Position numbers and translations under genes: made by a program
In this document: positions 1-9,303 of the stretch, one piece after another
Layout: each line of letters starts with the position of its first letter
Numbering within the stretch: the first letter of the stretch is position 1
The notes under the pieces: model-generated
Seen by the model: the letters and a program-made list of their open reading frames with translations, nothing else
Database searches by the model: none
What the model was told of the DNA's origin: nothing
From: UBA5078 sp964538025
Lineage (GTDB): Bacteria; Pseudomonadota; Gammaproteobacteria; Pseudomonadales; Pseudohongiellaceae
Reading direction: 5' to 3'
Assembly: GCA_964538025.1 (NCBI GenBank)
Contig: CAZICZ010000001.1
Location: forward strand, 186,001-250,000
DNA length: 64,000 bases

Positions 1-1269
1 GCGCCGGGCGTGACGCTTTACTATGCGCCCAACCCCCTGAACGATCTTTTCTCCTTCAGCATCAGCGTGGACGTGGGCACGGAAGAGAACGATGCGCTGG
101 GTCTGGCCACCGCGCTGCTGGAGAAATCCGGTGCCGGCGATCTCAGCGCCGAGGAGCTTCAGAAGGAGTGGTACCGGCTCGGCAGCGAGCTTGCGATCGG
201 TGCGGGGGCCAACGAATCGTCCATCGGCATTTCGGGTCTGGATGAACAGTTCGATGCATCACTCGCGCTCATGTTGCAGCTGGTGCGCAATCCCACCGTG
301 GATGAGGCCACGCTGGACGAGCTCAAGGCCATCATCCTGAAATCCCGCGAGGATCAGAAACAGGACCCCCGCGCCGTCAGCCAGGCGTTGTTCCTGTACA
401 ACCGCTACGGGCAGGATTCCCCCATGCTGCAATCTCTGAGCAGTGAGCAGATCAGGGCCGCAAGCGTAAGCGATCTGGAGTCCCTGATCAGCGGACTGCT
501 GGACTACAAGCAGACCCTGAGCTACACCGGTTCCATGTCGCTGGACACTTTGCTCGCGCATCTCCACACCCACTACCCGGTCGCGCAAACGCTAAAGGAC
601 ACGCCTCCTTACCGCTTCCGCACGGCACGCCCGATCACGGCCAATGAAATCTATGTCGTGGACCAGCCCACGGCACAGTCACAGGTGCGGATCGAGTTTG
701 CGGACGGCACCTACGATGAGGCGGTATCGGTGCCTTCCCTGCTCTACAACACCTACTTCGGCACAAGCATGTCCAGCGTGGTGTTTCAGGAACTGCGGGA
801 GGCCCGTGCGCTGGCCTATTCGGCACAGGCCCAATATGCCCAGGGCGGCCGCCTGAACGCCGAGAACCTTGGTCTCGGCGCCATCAGTTCACAGAACGAC
901 AAAACGGTGGAAGCCCTCGGCGCCTTCCTCGACCTGTTCGACAACATGCCGGTGTCTGGGGAACGTTTCGAAGAGGCCAAGAGTTCACTGGAAAACCGCT
1001 ACCGCACCTCCACCGTCGGCTTCCGGCAGGTGTCAGGCACCGTGCGCTCCTGGGAGCGACTCGGTCTGAACGGGGATCCCCGTCCTGCACGCTTTGCGAC
1101 CCTGCAATCGTCCACCCTTGAGGACATGCTGGCCTTCCAGCGCCGCAACATTGCGGGCAAGCCCAAGCTGATCTCCATCGTGGGAGACCTTTCCCGTATC
1201 GACACCGACGCGCTGGCTGCCTTTGGGAGTGTGAAGCAGATCGATGTCGACGAGCTCTTCGTGAAGTAA
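1..1269 (+). CDS. M16 (insulinase/pitrilysin) family peptidase, C-terminal part, 5' end outside window
   Basis: The frame is open from base 1 (reading A-P-G-V-T-L), so the true start lies upstream; the GTG at 10 is probably internal. About 420 residues remain. They carry the M16 C-domain signature FQELREARALAYS near residue 260, which in this family positions the substrate. No HxxEH zinc motif is visible; in two-domain or paired M16 proteins it sits in the N-terminal half or in a partner gene. The gene ends 13 bases before an ABC ATPase gene on the same strand. The likely role is a periplasmic or secreted peptidase or an inactive M16 partner subunit. The family call is firm; activity cannot be judged from this part. 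Confidence 0.85.
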   Translation, partial: APGVTLYYAPNPLNDLFSFSISVDVGTEENDALGLATALLEKSGAGDLSAEELQKEWYRLGSELAIGAGANESSIGISGLDEQFDASLALMLQLVRNPTVDEATLDELKAIILKSREDQKQDPRAVSQALFLYNRYGQDSPMLQSLSSEQIRAASVSDLESLISGLLDYKQTLSYTGSMSLDTLLAHLHTHYPVAQTLKDTPPYRFRTARPITANEIYVVDQPTAQSQVRIEFADGTYDEAVSVPSLLYNTYFGTSMSSVVFQELREARALAYSAQAQYAQGGRLNAENLGLGAISSQNDKTVEALGAFLDLFDNMPVSGERFEEAKSSLENRYRTSTVGFRQVSGTVRSWERLGLNGDPRPARFATLQSSTLEDMLAFQRRNIAGKPKLISIVGDLSRIDTDALAAFGSVKQIDVDELFVK

Positions 1270-1282
1270 CGGGAAGGCACGC

Positions 1283-2236
1283 GTGAACGCTGACACTCTC
1301 AATGCCGACCTGCCCTTGCGGGTCTCCGGCCTGTGCAAACGCTACGGACACTTCCAGGTGTTGCAGTCGCTCGATCTGGAGGTGCTCCCGGGCGCCGTCC
1401 ACGGGCTGGTGGGGCTCAACGGCTCCGGCAAGACCACCACACTGGAATGTCTGCTCGGACTGCGCCCCTACGAATCCGGGGAGGTGCGCCTGCTCGGGCT
1501 GGCCCCCGACCACCTGCATAAAAGCCACGGCGATATCGTCAGCATCTTTGACAGTCCCAGCCTGCACCCGCATCTGACTGTACGGCAGGCGCTGGAACAT
1601 GCGGCGTTTCTGTGTGAGAACCCGGTGCGCACGCCGGCAGATGTTGAAGCCCTTCTGGGCATCAGCAAGTACAGTCAATTCAAGATTCGCACACTGTCCC
1701 TCGGCAACCGACGGCGCGCGTCGATCGCGCAGGCCTTGCTCGGGAGTCCCCGCTTTGTGATTCTCGATGAGCCCTTCAACGGCCTCGACGCAGGGGGTGT
1801 GGACGACGTCCTTGCCCTGATTTCCCGCCTCAATCGCGACGAGGGCACGGCGTTTTTACTCTCGAGCCACCAGCTGCCTTATCTGGAGCGCATCTGCTCC
1901 CATTTTTCGATTCTGCACCACGGACGCATCGCGGTCAGCGACTCACTGGAACACCTGTTCCAGCAACAGCTGAGCCGGGTGCAGGTGCATTGTGACGACG
2001 TGGTCCGGGCCTGCGCCATTGTTCAGGACCTGCGCGGCGTGCGCATCGAGGACAGCAGCGACAGCGGCATCCTGACGCTGCAGCTGGAAGGGGTAAGCCC
2101 CGGCGAGGTCAACCAGCGGCTGGTCAGCAAGGGCATCGTGGTGAATGAACTCGTGCGCGAACGGGCCTCTCTGACCAGCCTGTTCCAGCAGATCACTGCG
2201 ACCGGTAGTGGCGTTCACGAGGAGGTCGCCGCATGA
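1283..2236 (+). CDS. ABC transporter ATP-binding protein
   Basis: Starts at GTG, 13 bases after the M16 gene. The 317-residue protein has Walker A GLNGSGKTT at about 44-52, a degenerate signature LSLGN at 138-142 (usual form LSGGQ), Walker B FVILDEP at 158-164 and an H-loop in LLSSHQ. The C-terminal ~90 residues after the nucleotide-binding domain resemble the extra domain of ABC-2 export ATPases. The stop codon overlaps the permease start (ATGA), so the two are co-translated. The role is ATP hydrolysis for the membrane partner encoded next; the substrate is unknown. The context suggests export of, or self-protection against, a peptide or lipid, but that is inference. Confidence 0.93.
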   Translation: MNADTLNADLPLRVSGLCKRYGHFQVLQSLDLEVLPGAVHGLVGLNGSGKTTTLECLLGLRPYESGEVRLLGLAPDHLHKSHGDIVSIFDSPSLHPHLTVRQALEHAAFLCENPVRTPADVEALLGISKYSQFKIRTLSLGNRRRASIAQALLGSPRFVILDEPFNGLDAGGVDDVLALISRLNRDEGTAFLLSSHQLPYLERICSHFSILHHGRIAVSDSLEHLFQQQLSRVQVHCDDVVRACAIVQDLRGVRIEDSSDSGILTLQLEGVSPGEVNQRLVSKGIVVNELVRERASLTSLFQQITATGSGVHEEVAA

Positions 2237-3084
2237 ACGGTTTTCTCGCAGCCCTGAAGGCGGAGCTTTACGTTGCCCTGCGCAGCACCAGTGCCCGGGT
2301 CCTGGTCGCGCTGCCTACGCTGTTCATCATCGTGAGGTCTCTGGCCGTCAAAGTGGGTGAAACCGGCCAGATTGCCCGTGATGCTCTGCTCGGTGAAGGC
2401 GAGCTCGCGCAGGGAAGCAATGCCTGGGGTCCGTTCGTCGACAGCTTTTCCACCGGCCTGACACTCCTGAGTCTCTCGCTGGTGGCCTACGCCGCATGGA
2501 CCTTCGCCAATGACCGTGACACCGGCGCCCTACGCCATCCCCTGATCCGGCGTGTCAGTCGACACGGGCTCGTGCTGGCCAAGCTGCTGACAGTCTTTCT
2601 GCTCGCCCTTGCAGCCCTGCTTCTTCTGAGTGTCAGCATCGGGATTATCACGGCAGTTCTATGGGACTTCGGGCCCGTCGTCGAGGACGGCTACGAGCTC
2701 ATCAGCGAGAACGAGATTCGCACGGAAGTGCTCCTGGGGCTGCGTCTGGCGCTCGTCCCCCTGCCCGCGGCCCTCGCCTTCGGCGTGCTGATTTCCGTGC
2801 TCGCCCACTCCGCAACACAGGCCGTCACGAGCGCGCTTGGCATGACGCTTGCGCTGGACGTGTTCAAAAGTGTGCTGGGGGAAAAGGCCTATTATCTGTA
2901 CGCGAGCTTTCAACCCTCGCTCATTGATCAGTCTTATCTTCAGGATGTCAGCCGACTGGTTCGCGGCTACTCCGATGTCATGATCGACACCCGCATGCTG
3001 CAGCTCAATGAATGGGTGCCCTGGCCCCAGTTGCTGCTGTTTGTCGTGCTGGCCCTGTTCTTTGTGCGTAGGAAACCGCTATGA
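2233..3084 (+). CDS. ABC-2 type transporter permease
   Basis: A 283-residue membrane protein overlapping the ATPase gene by 4 bases. Hydrophobic stretches near residues 25-35, 75-95, 115-145, 170-200 and 262-280 fit a six-helix ABC-2 permease with a large loop between helices 1 and 2. The loop motif NDRDTGALRHPL is of the kind seen in ABC-2 permeases at a cytoplasmic coupling position. With the preceding ATPase it would form a complete exporter with two NBDs and two TMDs. The stop overlaps the next gene by 4 bases (ATGA), so the operon continues into the PDZ lipoprotein. Confidence 0.88.
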   Translation: MNGFLAALKAELYVALRSTSARVLVALPTLFIIVRSLAVKVGETGQIARDALLGEGELAQGSNAWGPFVDSFSTGLTLLSLSLVAYAAWTFANDRDTGALRHPLIRRVSRHGLVLAKLLTVFLLALAALLLLSVSIGIITAVLWDFGPVVEDGYELISENEIRTEVLLGLRLALVPLPAALAFGVLISVLAHSATQAVTSALGMTLALDVFKSVLGEKAYYLYASFQPSLIDQSYLQDVSRLVRGYSDVMIDTRMLQLNEWVPWPQLLLFVVLALFFVRRKPL

Positions 3085-4058
3085 CTGCCACTGCCCTTTT
3101 GAGCCGCCTGTCCGTTCTGGTGCTTGTCATCGGACTTGCTGGCTGTGTCAGCTCACAACCCCGCCAGCTCGTGCCCAGCATCACACTCTCACCCGAAACC
3201 GTCAGCTTGAGCGGTGCGGAGCCCGTTGGCGCCGGACTCAACTTCGGCATGACAACCGCGCTCAATGAGAGCGATTCCCTGAGCAATATCGCCGTTCTGC
3301 CCGGCGTCCGCGTGCGCAGTGTGTCGCCCAACGGGGCAGCAGAACTTGCCGGGTTGCGGGCCGGGGACGTCATTCTTGAAATCGATGGCCGTGAGATCAA
3401 TCACCCCGACGTGCTGGAAGCCTTTGCGCAGCAAACCGACAGCGCCGGCAGCTTTCTCCTGCACGTGCGACGTGACACCACCGTGTTTGAAACGACGCTG
3501 AACGCGCGCCTGATCAGCGATGCACGCGCCGTACCGGTCGAACTTTATCGGGCCGATCCGGTTGCCACGCGCGCGGGGTATACCACCGAGGTGTTCGACA
3601 CCGCCGGGGGTGCGCCGGTCTCGGGCGCCAAGCTCTTTCGCCTGTTCGACGACAGCCCGCTGCCAGACGCGGACGTGCGCGTTGGCGACACCGTGATCGC
3701 GCTCAACGGGCGTGCGGTGCAGTCTGCCCAGGATCTCGTGACTCGCTTGAATACCGAGGTGGCACTGGGCGAGACGGTGCGTCTGACCATCGCCCGGGAT
3801 GAGGTGACCCGGATGGCAAGTCTGGAGAAATCCGTCCGCTTGTGGGACCCGGGACGCCGTCTTGCGCGCATTGCACTGGGCCCGCTGCTGCAATACGAAT
3901 CGAGCCTCAGCCCCGCACAGACGCGACTCTCGGTGCTCGATCTGTGGCTCTTCTCCGTGCTTCGTTACACCCAGCAGGAGGGCGAAAGGGAACTGAGTCT
4001 GTTCGGCCTGTTCCGCTTTGCCACCGGCTATGGAGAACTGGTGGAGGACAATCCGTGA
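3081..4058 (+). CDS. PDZ-domain lipoprotein
   Basis: 325 residues with a lipoprotein signal ending in the lipobox L-A-G-C (Cys about residue 22), so it is probably anchored in a membrane facing the periplasm. Two PDZ-like segments are visible: a first at about 75-130 (VSPNGAAELAGLRAGDVIL, then EIDGREI) and a second at about 195-255 (RVGDTVIALNGRAVQSAQDL). No serine-protease triad is seen, so this looks like a PDZ adaptor and not a DegP-like protease. It overlaps both neighbours by 4 bases and lies between the ABC exporter and two FG-GAP proteins, which suggests a scaffold for a multi-part periplasmic complex. That role is inferred. Confidence 0.85.
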   Translation: MTATALLSRLSVLVLVIGLAGCVSSQPRQLVPSITLSPETVSLSGAEPVGAGLNFGMTTALNESDSLSNIAVLPGVRVRSVSPNGAAELAGLRAGDVILEIDGREINHPDVLEAFAQQTDSAGSFLLHVRRDTTVFETTLNARLISDARAVPVELYRADPVATRAGYTTEVFDTAGGAPVSGAKLFRLFDDSPLPDADVRVGDTVIALNGRAVQSAQDLVTRLNTEVALGETVRLTIARDEVTRMASLEKSVRLWDPGRRLARIALGPLLQYESSLSPAQTRLSVLDLWLFSVLRYTQQEGERELSLFGLFRFATGYGELVEDNP

Positions 4059-5587
4059 CGCGCACCCTCCTGGGCCTATGGGTCCTGCTGATGGCACAGG
4101 GAGTGTTCGCCCAGAGCCAGTTTGCCGCCTCGGAGATTCCGCTGGGAGAGTGGCCGGAGGACCTGTTTTTTGCGGACATGGACGGCGAGCATGGCAAGGA
4201 TGTCGTGGTGCCTCGCTGGAGCGCCGAGACAGGCCGCGAACTGGCGATCTACCTGCAGCAGCCGGACGGACACTTTCCCGCCACCCCTTCTCGCCTGGTA
4301 GAGATCAAGCCAGAAATCGTCGCCATTGCGCTGGCCGACGTGCGGGAATCCCGCGGGATGGAATTGCTGCTGTTCTCGTCCACGGCCGTGTTCAGCCTCA
4401 GTTCCGCCATTCCCAGTTACAGCGGCAACCTGGCTCCCTTGTTTGACTGGACGCTGATTGCGTCCGTGCCCGACCGCCGTCGCGTCCTGTATTTTCCGAA
4501 CCCGGAGGATATGGACGGGGATGGTTTCGTCGACCTGCTGTTGCCGGGCCCCGACGACTACGCGGTGTTCAGGGGTGGTCCCAACGAAACCTTTACGCTG
4601 GCGCACCGATTCAACACGGTCAATGAGTCACTTGACCCCTCGGAGGTCCCGCTGGGCGGACCACGCTTCAATACCGAAATCGCGATCAATGAGCGCGACG
4701 GCATCGTGCTGAATGTCTCCGCGCGACCCACCTCGGCATTCGAGGATTTTCTTTCTGACTGGAATGCCGAGACCGAAGACAGCCTGCTGTCGACACGCCT
4801 GTTTCGTCCCTCGGCCACCACGCTGGCGCTGAATGACGACACGCGCGCCGATATCGTCTACATGAACATCGGCAACGATCTGTACGGGCAGGTCAACATC
4901 CTGCTGCAATCCGCAGAGGGAGGGTTTCCCGCCCAGCCCAACTGGCAGGGGCCTATCGACACCCGGGGCGACATCCGGCTGCTGGAGGTCTCCGGGGACG
5001 GACAGACCGATCTGCTGCGGATTGTGAACAATGGCAATGAGTGGGATGTGCAGATATTTCTCAACAAGGGCGGCGAATTCACGCTGCAGACGCCAGACCA
5101 GGTGATGCGCTTTTCCGGTTATGACCTCGACGTGTCCGTGGCCGATCTCGACAACAACGGGACGCGACAGTTGAGTGTCAGTTACTACACCATCCCGGTC
5201 ATCAATGCCGTGCGCAACGCCAGCATCATCCGCTCCCAGTTGCTGTTCAAGCCCGGGACCGCAGGGCAGGTCTTTTCCCCGCGCCCCGATTTCAAGCTGG
5301 ACCAGAGTTTTTCTGCCGATGCCGTGCGAGGCCTGAGCGCGCAAATGAATCTGGAGGCTGACCTCAATGGCGACGGGCGCCGGGACGCCCTTTATGTGAC
5401 AGAGGAAGGCACGCTGGCGGCCAAAACGATCGACAGCGCGCTGCGCATGGCCGACTCGCCCTTCTGGACCTATGTCCCCTCGCGCACGATCGTGGATTTT
5501 TCCGTTCAGGATTTTAATGGCGATGGCCTGGCGGATATTGTCCTGAACCATTCCGCCTCGCTGACCTTGCTGGTATCCACCCCATGA
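4055..5587 (+). CDS. secreted FG-GAP/VCBS repeat protein, copy 1
   Basis: The GTG at 4055 is preferred: it overlaps the previous stop by 4 bases (GTGA) and gives a clean signal peptide (LLGLWVLLMAQGVFAQ) at the N-terminus of about 510 residues. Upstream in-frame starts would only read through the PDZ gene. Calcium-binding FG-GAP loops are visible as DMDGDGFVDLL, DLNGDGRRDAL and DFNGDGLADIV, with weaker copies such as DLDNNGTRQLS, which implies a beta-propeller. Such repeats occur in cell-surface binding proteins; no enzyme motif is seen. The next gene is a diverged relative and overlaps by 4 bases. Confidence 0.85.
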   Translation: MTRTLLGLWVLLMAQGVFAQSQFAASEIPLGEWPEDLFFADMDGEHGKDVVVPRWSAETGRELAIYLQQPDGHFPATPSRLVEIKPEIVAIALADVRESRGMELLLFSSTAVFSLSSAIPSYSGNLAPLFDWTLIASVPDRRRVLYFPNPEDMDGDGFVDLLLPGPDDYAVFRGGPNETFTLAHRFNTVNESLDPSEVPLGGPRFNTEIAINERDGIVLNVSARPTSAFEDFLSDWNAETEDSLLSTRLFRPSATTLALNDDTRADIVYMNIGNDLYGQVNILLQSAEGGFPAQPNWQGPIDTRGDIRLLEVSGDGQTDLLRIVNNGNEWDVQIFLNKGGEFTLQTPDQVMRFSGYDLDVSVADLDNNGTRQLSVSYYTIPVINAVRNASIIRSQLLFKPGTAGQVFSPRPDFKLDQSFSADAVRGLSAQMNLEADLNGDGRRDALYVTEEGTLAAKTIDSALRMADSPFWTYVPSRTIVDFSVQDFNGDGLADIVLNHSASLTLLVSTP

Positions 5588-7281
5588 GCCACTCCTTCGG
5601 TTTGCCTTTGCGGCGTCTTGCCCTTTCCGTGCTGCTGATGGTCTCGGCGCATGCAGCCATTGCCCAGGAATCCCTGACAGGCTATCACCGCCTCGACTTT
5701 ACGCTGCCCGCGGATGTGGAACGTCTGATGACCGTGGATGCCGACGGAGACGGCCTGGCCGATGTGCTGACGGTCCGCAAGGAGGCCATTGCGCTGTATT
5801 TCCAGCGTGCCGACAGCGGGTTTGATTTCTCCGCCCCGGACACCTCGATCAGCTTTACTGGCAACAGTGTCGGGTGGGAGCTCAGCGAGAATTATCCGGA
5901 TGCGCAGGGAGAACGGCGATTTTCCCTGCTGGCGTTGATAGAGGGACAACGCGTTCAACAGTGGCCGATTCAGGCGCGGCAGTTTGGCGAGCCGATTGTT
6001 CTGCTGGATTCCCTCGCAGGCTTTGCAGGCAGCGGCATTACCCGTCTGCATTTCTCGCGAGACATCAACAATGACGGCCTCGACGACCTGGTCATTCCGG
6101 GCGCTGGCACTCTGCAGTTGCACATCCGCAATCCCGATGGCAGCTACCAGCCTCCCATCGGCGTGCTCTCGGACATGCGTCTGTTCAGCAATCTGTTCAT
6201 TCGGCAGAACATCGAGCGCGATGTCGGTCAGTCGCTGACCATCCCCCTGATCGAGCTGCGCGATGTCAACAACGATGGGCGGCCCGATCTGATTTCCGAC
6301 ACGGAGGAACGTCTCGATGTCTCCCTGGCCAATGGCAGCGGGAATTACTTCCCCGCCACGCCCAGCTTTTCCATCGATCGCCTGGAGATTCGGGAACGTT
6401 TGGGCAATTTCGATGTGGATCAGCTCGACTTCGCCAACCTCACCGGCATTCTGGCCCTGACGCATGAAGAGATCCTGCAGGACGTGGACGGTGACGCTAT
6501 TGATGACTTCGTGCTGCGCGAAGGGGGCAAGGTCTCCCTGTTTGCGGGCAGTGCCACCGGCATGGACTTCAGCGCGCCCCGTCAGGTCCTTCGGTCCGGC
6601 GGCAATGTGCTCACGGTGTTTCTGCACGACGAAGACGGCGATGGCCGCAAGGACCTGTGGCTATGGCGCGTGGAACCGATTTCCGTTGGCGACCTGTTCC
6701 TCTGGCTCGCCATCTCCGGCAGCATCAATGTCGAGGCCTTTGTGTACCGCAATGAGGGCGAGAGCTTTGCTCGGCGCCCGTCCCGGCAAGTCACGGTGGC
6801 GCTGAAGTTTCCCTCCGCCGTGCGCATGATCAGCTCGGTGCTTGACCTGCGGGAGCAGGCTCGTGCACTGGAGGACACGCGCACCCTGCCAACGGCACTG
6901 GCACGTGTCAGCGGCGTGGGCGATGCGCAGGACCTGATCGTGTTGCTCGATGAACAGGTGCAGGTCTTTCACAATGCGATCGACGTACCGCCTGCACCAC
7001 CCGAGGACCGCTTTCTGGCCTCGCTCAACTATTCGCGCGAGCGCAATGACTACGAAATTGATGTGCGCCGCATCATCGATGAATTTGAGATCGAGCAGAA
7101 CAGTGAGCTGCGCCGGGTCGAAGGCAAAACGCCCGACCAACAGATCCCGCTGGGTACCGCGATGCGCAATGGCGATGTCGTGCCCGTGTCGCTCAATGGC
7201 GATGACCGGGATGATCTGTTCCTGTTTCTGGAGCGCGGCCAAGACCAGATCTCTGGCACCCTTTTCCTTTCACACCCCTGA
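5584..7281 (+). CDS. secreted FG-GAP/VCBS repeat protein, copy 2
   Basis: 565 residues with a signal peptide ending near AAIAQ (about residue 28). At least five FG-GAP calcium loops are visible: DADGDGLADVL, DINNDGLDDLV, DVNNDGRPDLI, DVDGDAIDDFV and DEDGDGRKDLW. Like its upstream neighbour it is predicted to be an exported beta-propeller. The pair shares layout but the sequences are quite different, so the duplication, if it is one, is old. It overlaps the upstream gene by 4 bases and ends 14 bases before a small membrane-protein gene, extending the same transcription unit. Function unknown; surface or periplasmic ligand binding is a guess. Confidence 0.85.
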   Translation: MSHSFGLPLRRLALSVLLMVSAHAAIAQESLTGYHRLDFTLPADVERLMTVDADGDGLADVLTVRKEAIALYFQRADSGFDFSAPDTSISFTGNSVGWELSENYPDAQGERRFSLLALIEGQRVQQWPIQARQFGEPIVLLDSLAGFAGSGITRLHFSRDINNDGLDDLVIPGAGTLQLHIRNPDGSYQPPIGVLSDMRLFSNLFIRQNIERDVGQSLTIPLIELRDVNNDGRPDLISDTEERLDVSLANGSGNYFPATPSFSIDRLEIRERLGNFDVDQLDFANLTGILALTHEEILQDVDGDAIDDFVLREGGKVSLFAGSATGMDFSAPRQVLRSGGNVLTVFLHDEDGDGRKDLWLWRVEPISVGDLFLWLAISGSINVEAFVYRNEGESFARRPSRQVTVALKFPSAVRMISSVLDLREQARALEDTRTLPTALARVSGVGDAQDLIVLLDEQVQVFHNAIDVPPAPPEDRFLASLNYSRERNDYEIDVRRIIDEFEIEQNSELRRVEGKTPDQQIPLGTAMRNGDVVPVSLNGDDRDDLFLFLERGQDQISGTLFLSHP

Positions 7282-7295
7282 GCGTCGGAGTCCTC

Positions 7296-7508
7296 ATGCA
7301 AAAAATCCTGCTACGCACCCTTCTGATTGCCGTAGTGGGAGTGAACCTGCTGGCATGGACGGTGGAGTACTTCTCGGAGGTGCAGATCAGCTTCGCCTTC
7401 CGCTTCGCCCTGATATTCGGCATCCTTTTCATCACTGCCATTTTTGCCGGGGCAGCCGCCATTCTCGGGTTTCTTGACACCGAGGAACGGAACAAGGATC
7501 CGGACTGA
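7296..7508 (+). CDS. small two-helix membrane protein
   Basis: A 70-residue protein with two hydrophobic helices (about residues 5-23 and 33-60) and a charged C-terminal tail (DTEERNKDPD). It sits between the second FG-GAP gene and a SulP transporter gene with only 14- and 8-base gaps, so it is probably cotranscribed. It matches no family I recognise. It could be a small accessory subunit of the neighbouring transporter or of the exporter further upstream; nothing in the sequence decides this. Confidence 0.65.
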   Translation: MQKILLRTLLIAVVGVNLLAWTVEYFSEVQISFAFRFALIFGILFITAIFAGAAAILGFLDTEERNKDPD

Positions 7509-7516
7509 GGTCTCCC

Positions 7517-9262
7517 ATGCCAAGCCGTCAGTATCTGTTCTCCCTGCGCCTTGCCCACGCGCTGCGCGCGACACTCGAGTCAGAACCCTATACGCGCGCC
7601 CATTTCCTGCAGGACCTCCTGGCAGGAGTGACGGTCGGCATCATCGCCATTCCGCTGGCCATGGCCCTGGCCGTTTCCAGCGGCGTTCCCCCGCAGTACG
7701 GGCTGTACACCGCCATCGTGGCCGGATTTGTCATCGCCCTGTGCGGCGGCTCGCGCTACAGCGTCTCTGGCCCGACGGCGGCCTTCGTGGTGATCCTCTA
7801 CCCGATTGCGCAGGAGTTCGGACTCTCTGGCCTGCTCGTCGCAACGTTCATGTCCGGCATCATTCTTGTGCTGATGGCCCTGATGCGGCTGGGCCGTTAC
7901 ATCCAGTACATTCCAGAATCTGTCGTCCTGGGATTCACGGCAGGTATTGCCGTCGTCATTGTGATCCTGCAGATCAAAGACCTCGCAGGCCTTCCCCTGG
8001 CGGCGATGCCGGAATCGTTCTTTGAAAAAATGCGGGTGCTCGCCGACACCCTGCCCCATCCGCACCTGCCGAGCGTGGCACTCTCGGCCCTGACGCTCGC
8101 GATTCTGATTGGCTGGACGCGACTGCGCTCCCGCATACCCGCACAGCTCCCCGCGGTGGTCATTGCCAGTCTGGCGGCGGTGGCCATGGAGCATGCGGGC
8201 ATGGCAGTGGACACCATCGGTTCGCGCTTTTCCTATCTGCTGCCCGACGGCAGCCAAGGGGCCGGCATTCCGCCCGTGTTGCCGCACCTCGAGTGGCCGT
8301 GGCTGCGCGCCGGTGCCGACGGCGTGATGCCCGTCTGGGACTGGCATACCCTGCAAGCCCTGTTGCCGGCGGCCTTGGCGATTGCCATGCTGGGGGCGAT
8401 GGAGTCGCTCCTTTGCGCGGTCGTGCTCGATGGCATGAGCGGCAAGCGTCATAGCGCCAACAGCGAGCTTTTGGGGCAGGGCATCGGCAACATGATTGCG
8501 CCATGGTTTGGGGGCATCACCGCCACCGCGGCCCTCGCCCGATCGACCACCAACCTGCGTGCCGGCGCCCACTCACCGATTGCCGCCATGGTGCATGCCG
8601 GGGTGGTTCTGCTGGGGCTGGTGGGACTAAGCCATCTGCTCAGTTACCTGCCGATGCCTGCCATGGCAGCCCTGTTGCTGTTCGTCGCCTGGAACATGAG
8701 TGAAGCCCCCAAGGCCGTTCATCTGCTCAAGACGGCTCCCCGCAGTGACATCGCGGTGTTTCTCACCTGTTTTGCCCTGACCGTGATGTTTGACATGGTG
8801 ATCGCCATCGGCACCGGCATGGTGCTGGCCTCGCTGCTGTTCATGAAGGAGATTGCCGACATGAGCCGGGTGACCGATGTCAGCGCCAACCGACGCGTTG
8901 TGCCCGAGCCGCTTCCGGAGGGCTGGCGGGTGCTCAAGATCAGCGGTCCTCTGTTTTTTGCCGCTGCCGATCGTGTGTTTGGCGAGATCGCGCACACACA
9001 CGGCTCCTGTCGTGGCCTGATCCTGTATCTGGACGGTGTGCCCCTGTTGGATGCGGGCGGACTCTCGGCACTGGAACGTCTGATGCAGCGCTGCAAGCTC
9101 TCCGGCACCGCCCTGATTCTGTGTGATCTGCAATTCCAGCCCCTGAAAACGCTGGCGCGCGCAGGACTGCAGCCCGAACCGGGAGTGTTCCAGCTGACCT
9201 CGACTCTCGCAGATGCCCTGACCTTGCTCCAGAACAATGCCTTCGCGCCTCCTGTGCCGTAA
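7517..9262 (+). CDS. dauA: SulP/SLC26 family transporter, DauA-like, with C-terminal STAS domain
   Basis: 581 residues. The N-terminal membrane part has the SulP hallmark IAIPLAMALAVSSGVPPQYG at about 48-67 and the SVSGPTAAFVVILYP segment of the first gate helices, both very close to the E. coli C4-dicarboxylate transporter DauA (YchM) as I remember it. Hydrophobic segments continue to about residue 440. The C-terminal ~120 residues form a STAS domain (ILYLDGVPLLDAGGLSAL, the conserved regulatory loop). The likely role is inner-membrane uptake of an organic dicarboxylate or inorganic anion; SulP substrates vary, so the DauA assignment is tentative. It is the last gene of the run that begins at the window edge. 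Confidence 0.88.
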   Translation: MPSRQYLFSLRLAHALRATLESEPYTRAHFLQDLLAGVTVGIIAIPLAMALAVSSGVPPQYGLYTAIVAGFVIALCGGSRYSVSGPTAAFVVILYPIAQEFGLSGLLVATFMSGIILVLMALMRLGRYIQYIPESVVLGFTAGIAVVIVILQIKDLAGLPLAAMPESFFEKMRVLADTLPHPHLPSVALSALTLAILIGWTRLRSRIPAQLPAVVIASLAAVAMEHAGMAVDTIGSRFSYLLPDGSQGAGIPPVLPHLEWPWLRAGADGVMPVWDWHTLQALLPAALAIAMLGAMESLLCAVVLDGMSGKRHSANSELLGQGIGNMIAPWFGGITATAALARSTTNLRAGAHSPIAAMVHAGVVLLGLVGLSHLLSYLPMPAMAALLLFVAWNMSEAPKAVHLLKTAPRSDIAVFLTCFALTVMFDMVIAIGTGMVLASLLFMKEIADMSRVTDVSANRRVVPEPLPEGWRVLKISGPLFFAAADRVFGEIAHTHGSCRGLILYLDGVPLLDAGGLSALERLMQRCKLSGTALILCDLQFQPLKTLARAGLQPEPGVFQLTSTLADALTLLQNNAFAPPVP

Positions 9263-9303
9263 AATCTGCCCTCACGTCATTTTGCTGCCAAGAGTCGATC
9301 CGC

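Noticed and set aside
3842..4054. Extended N-terminus for the first FG-GAP protein
   Set aside because: The in-frame extension overlaps the PDZ gene for 70 codons, has no ribosome site, and would bury the clean signal peptide that begins at GTG 4055.
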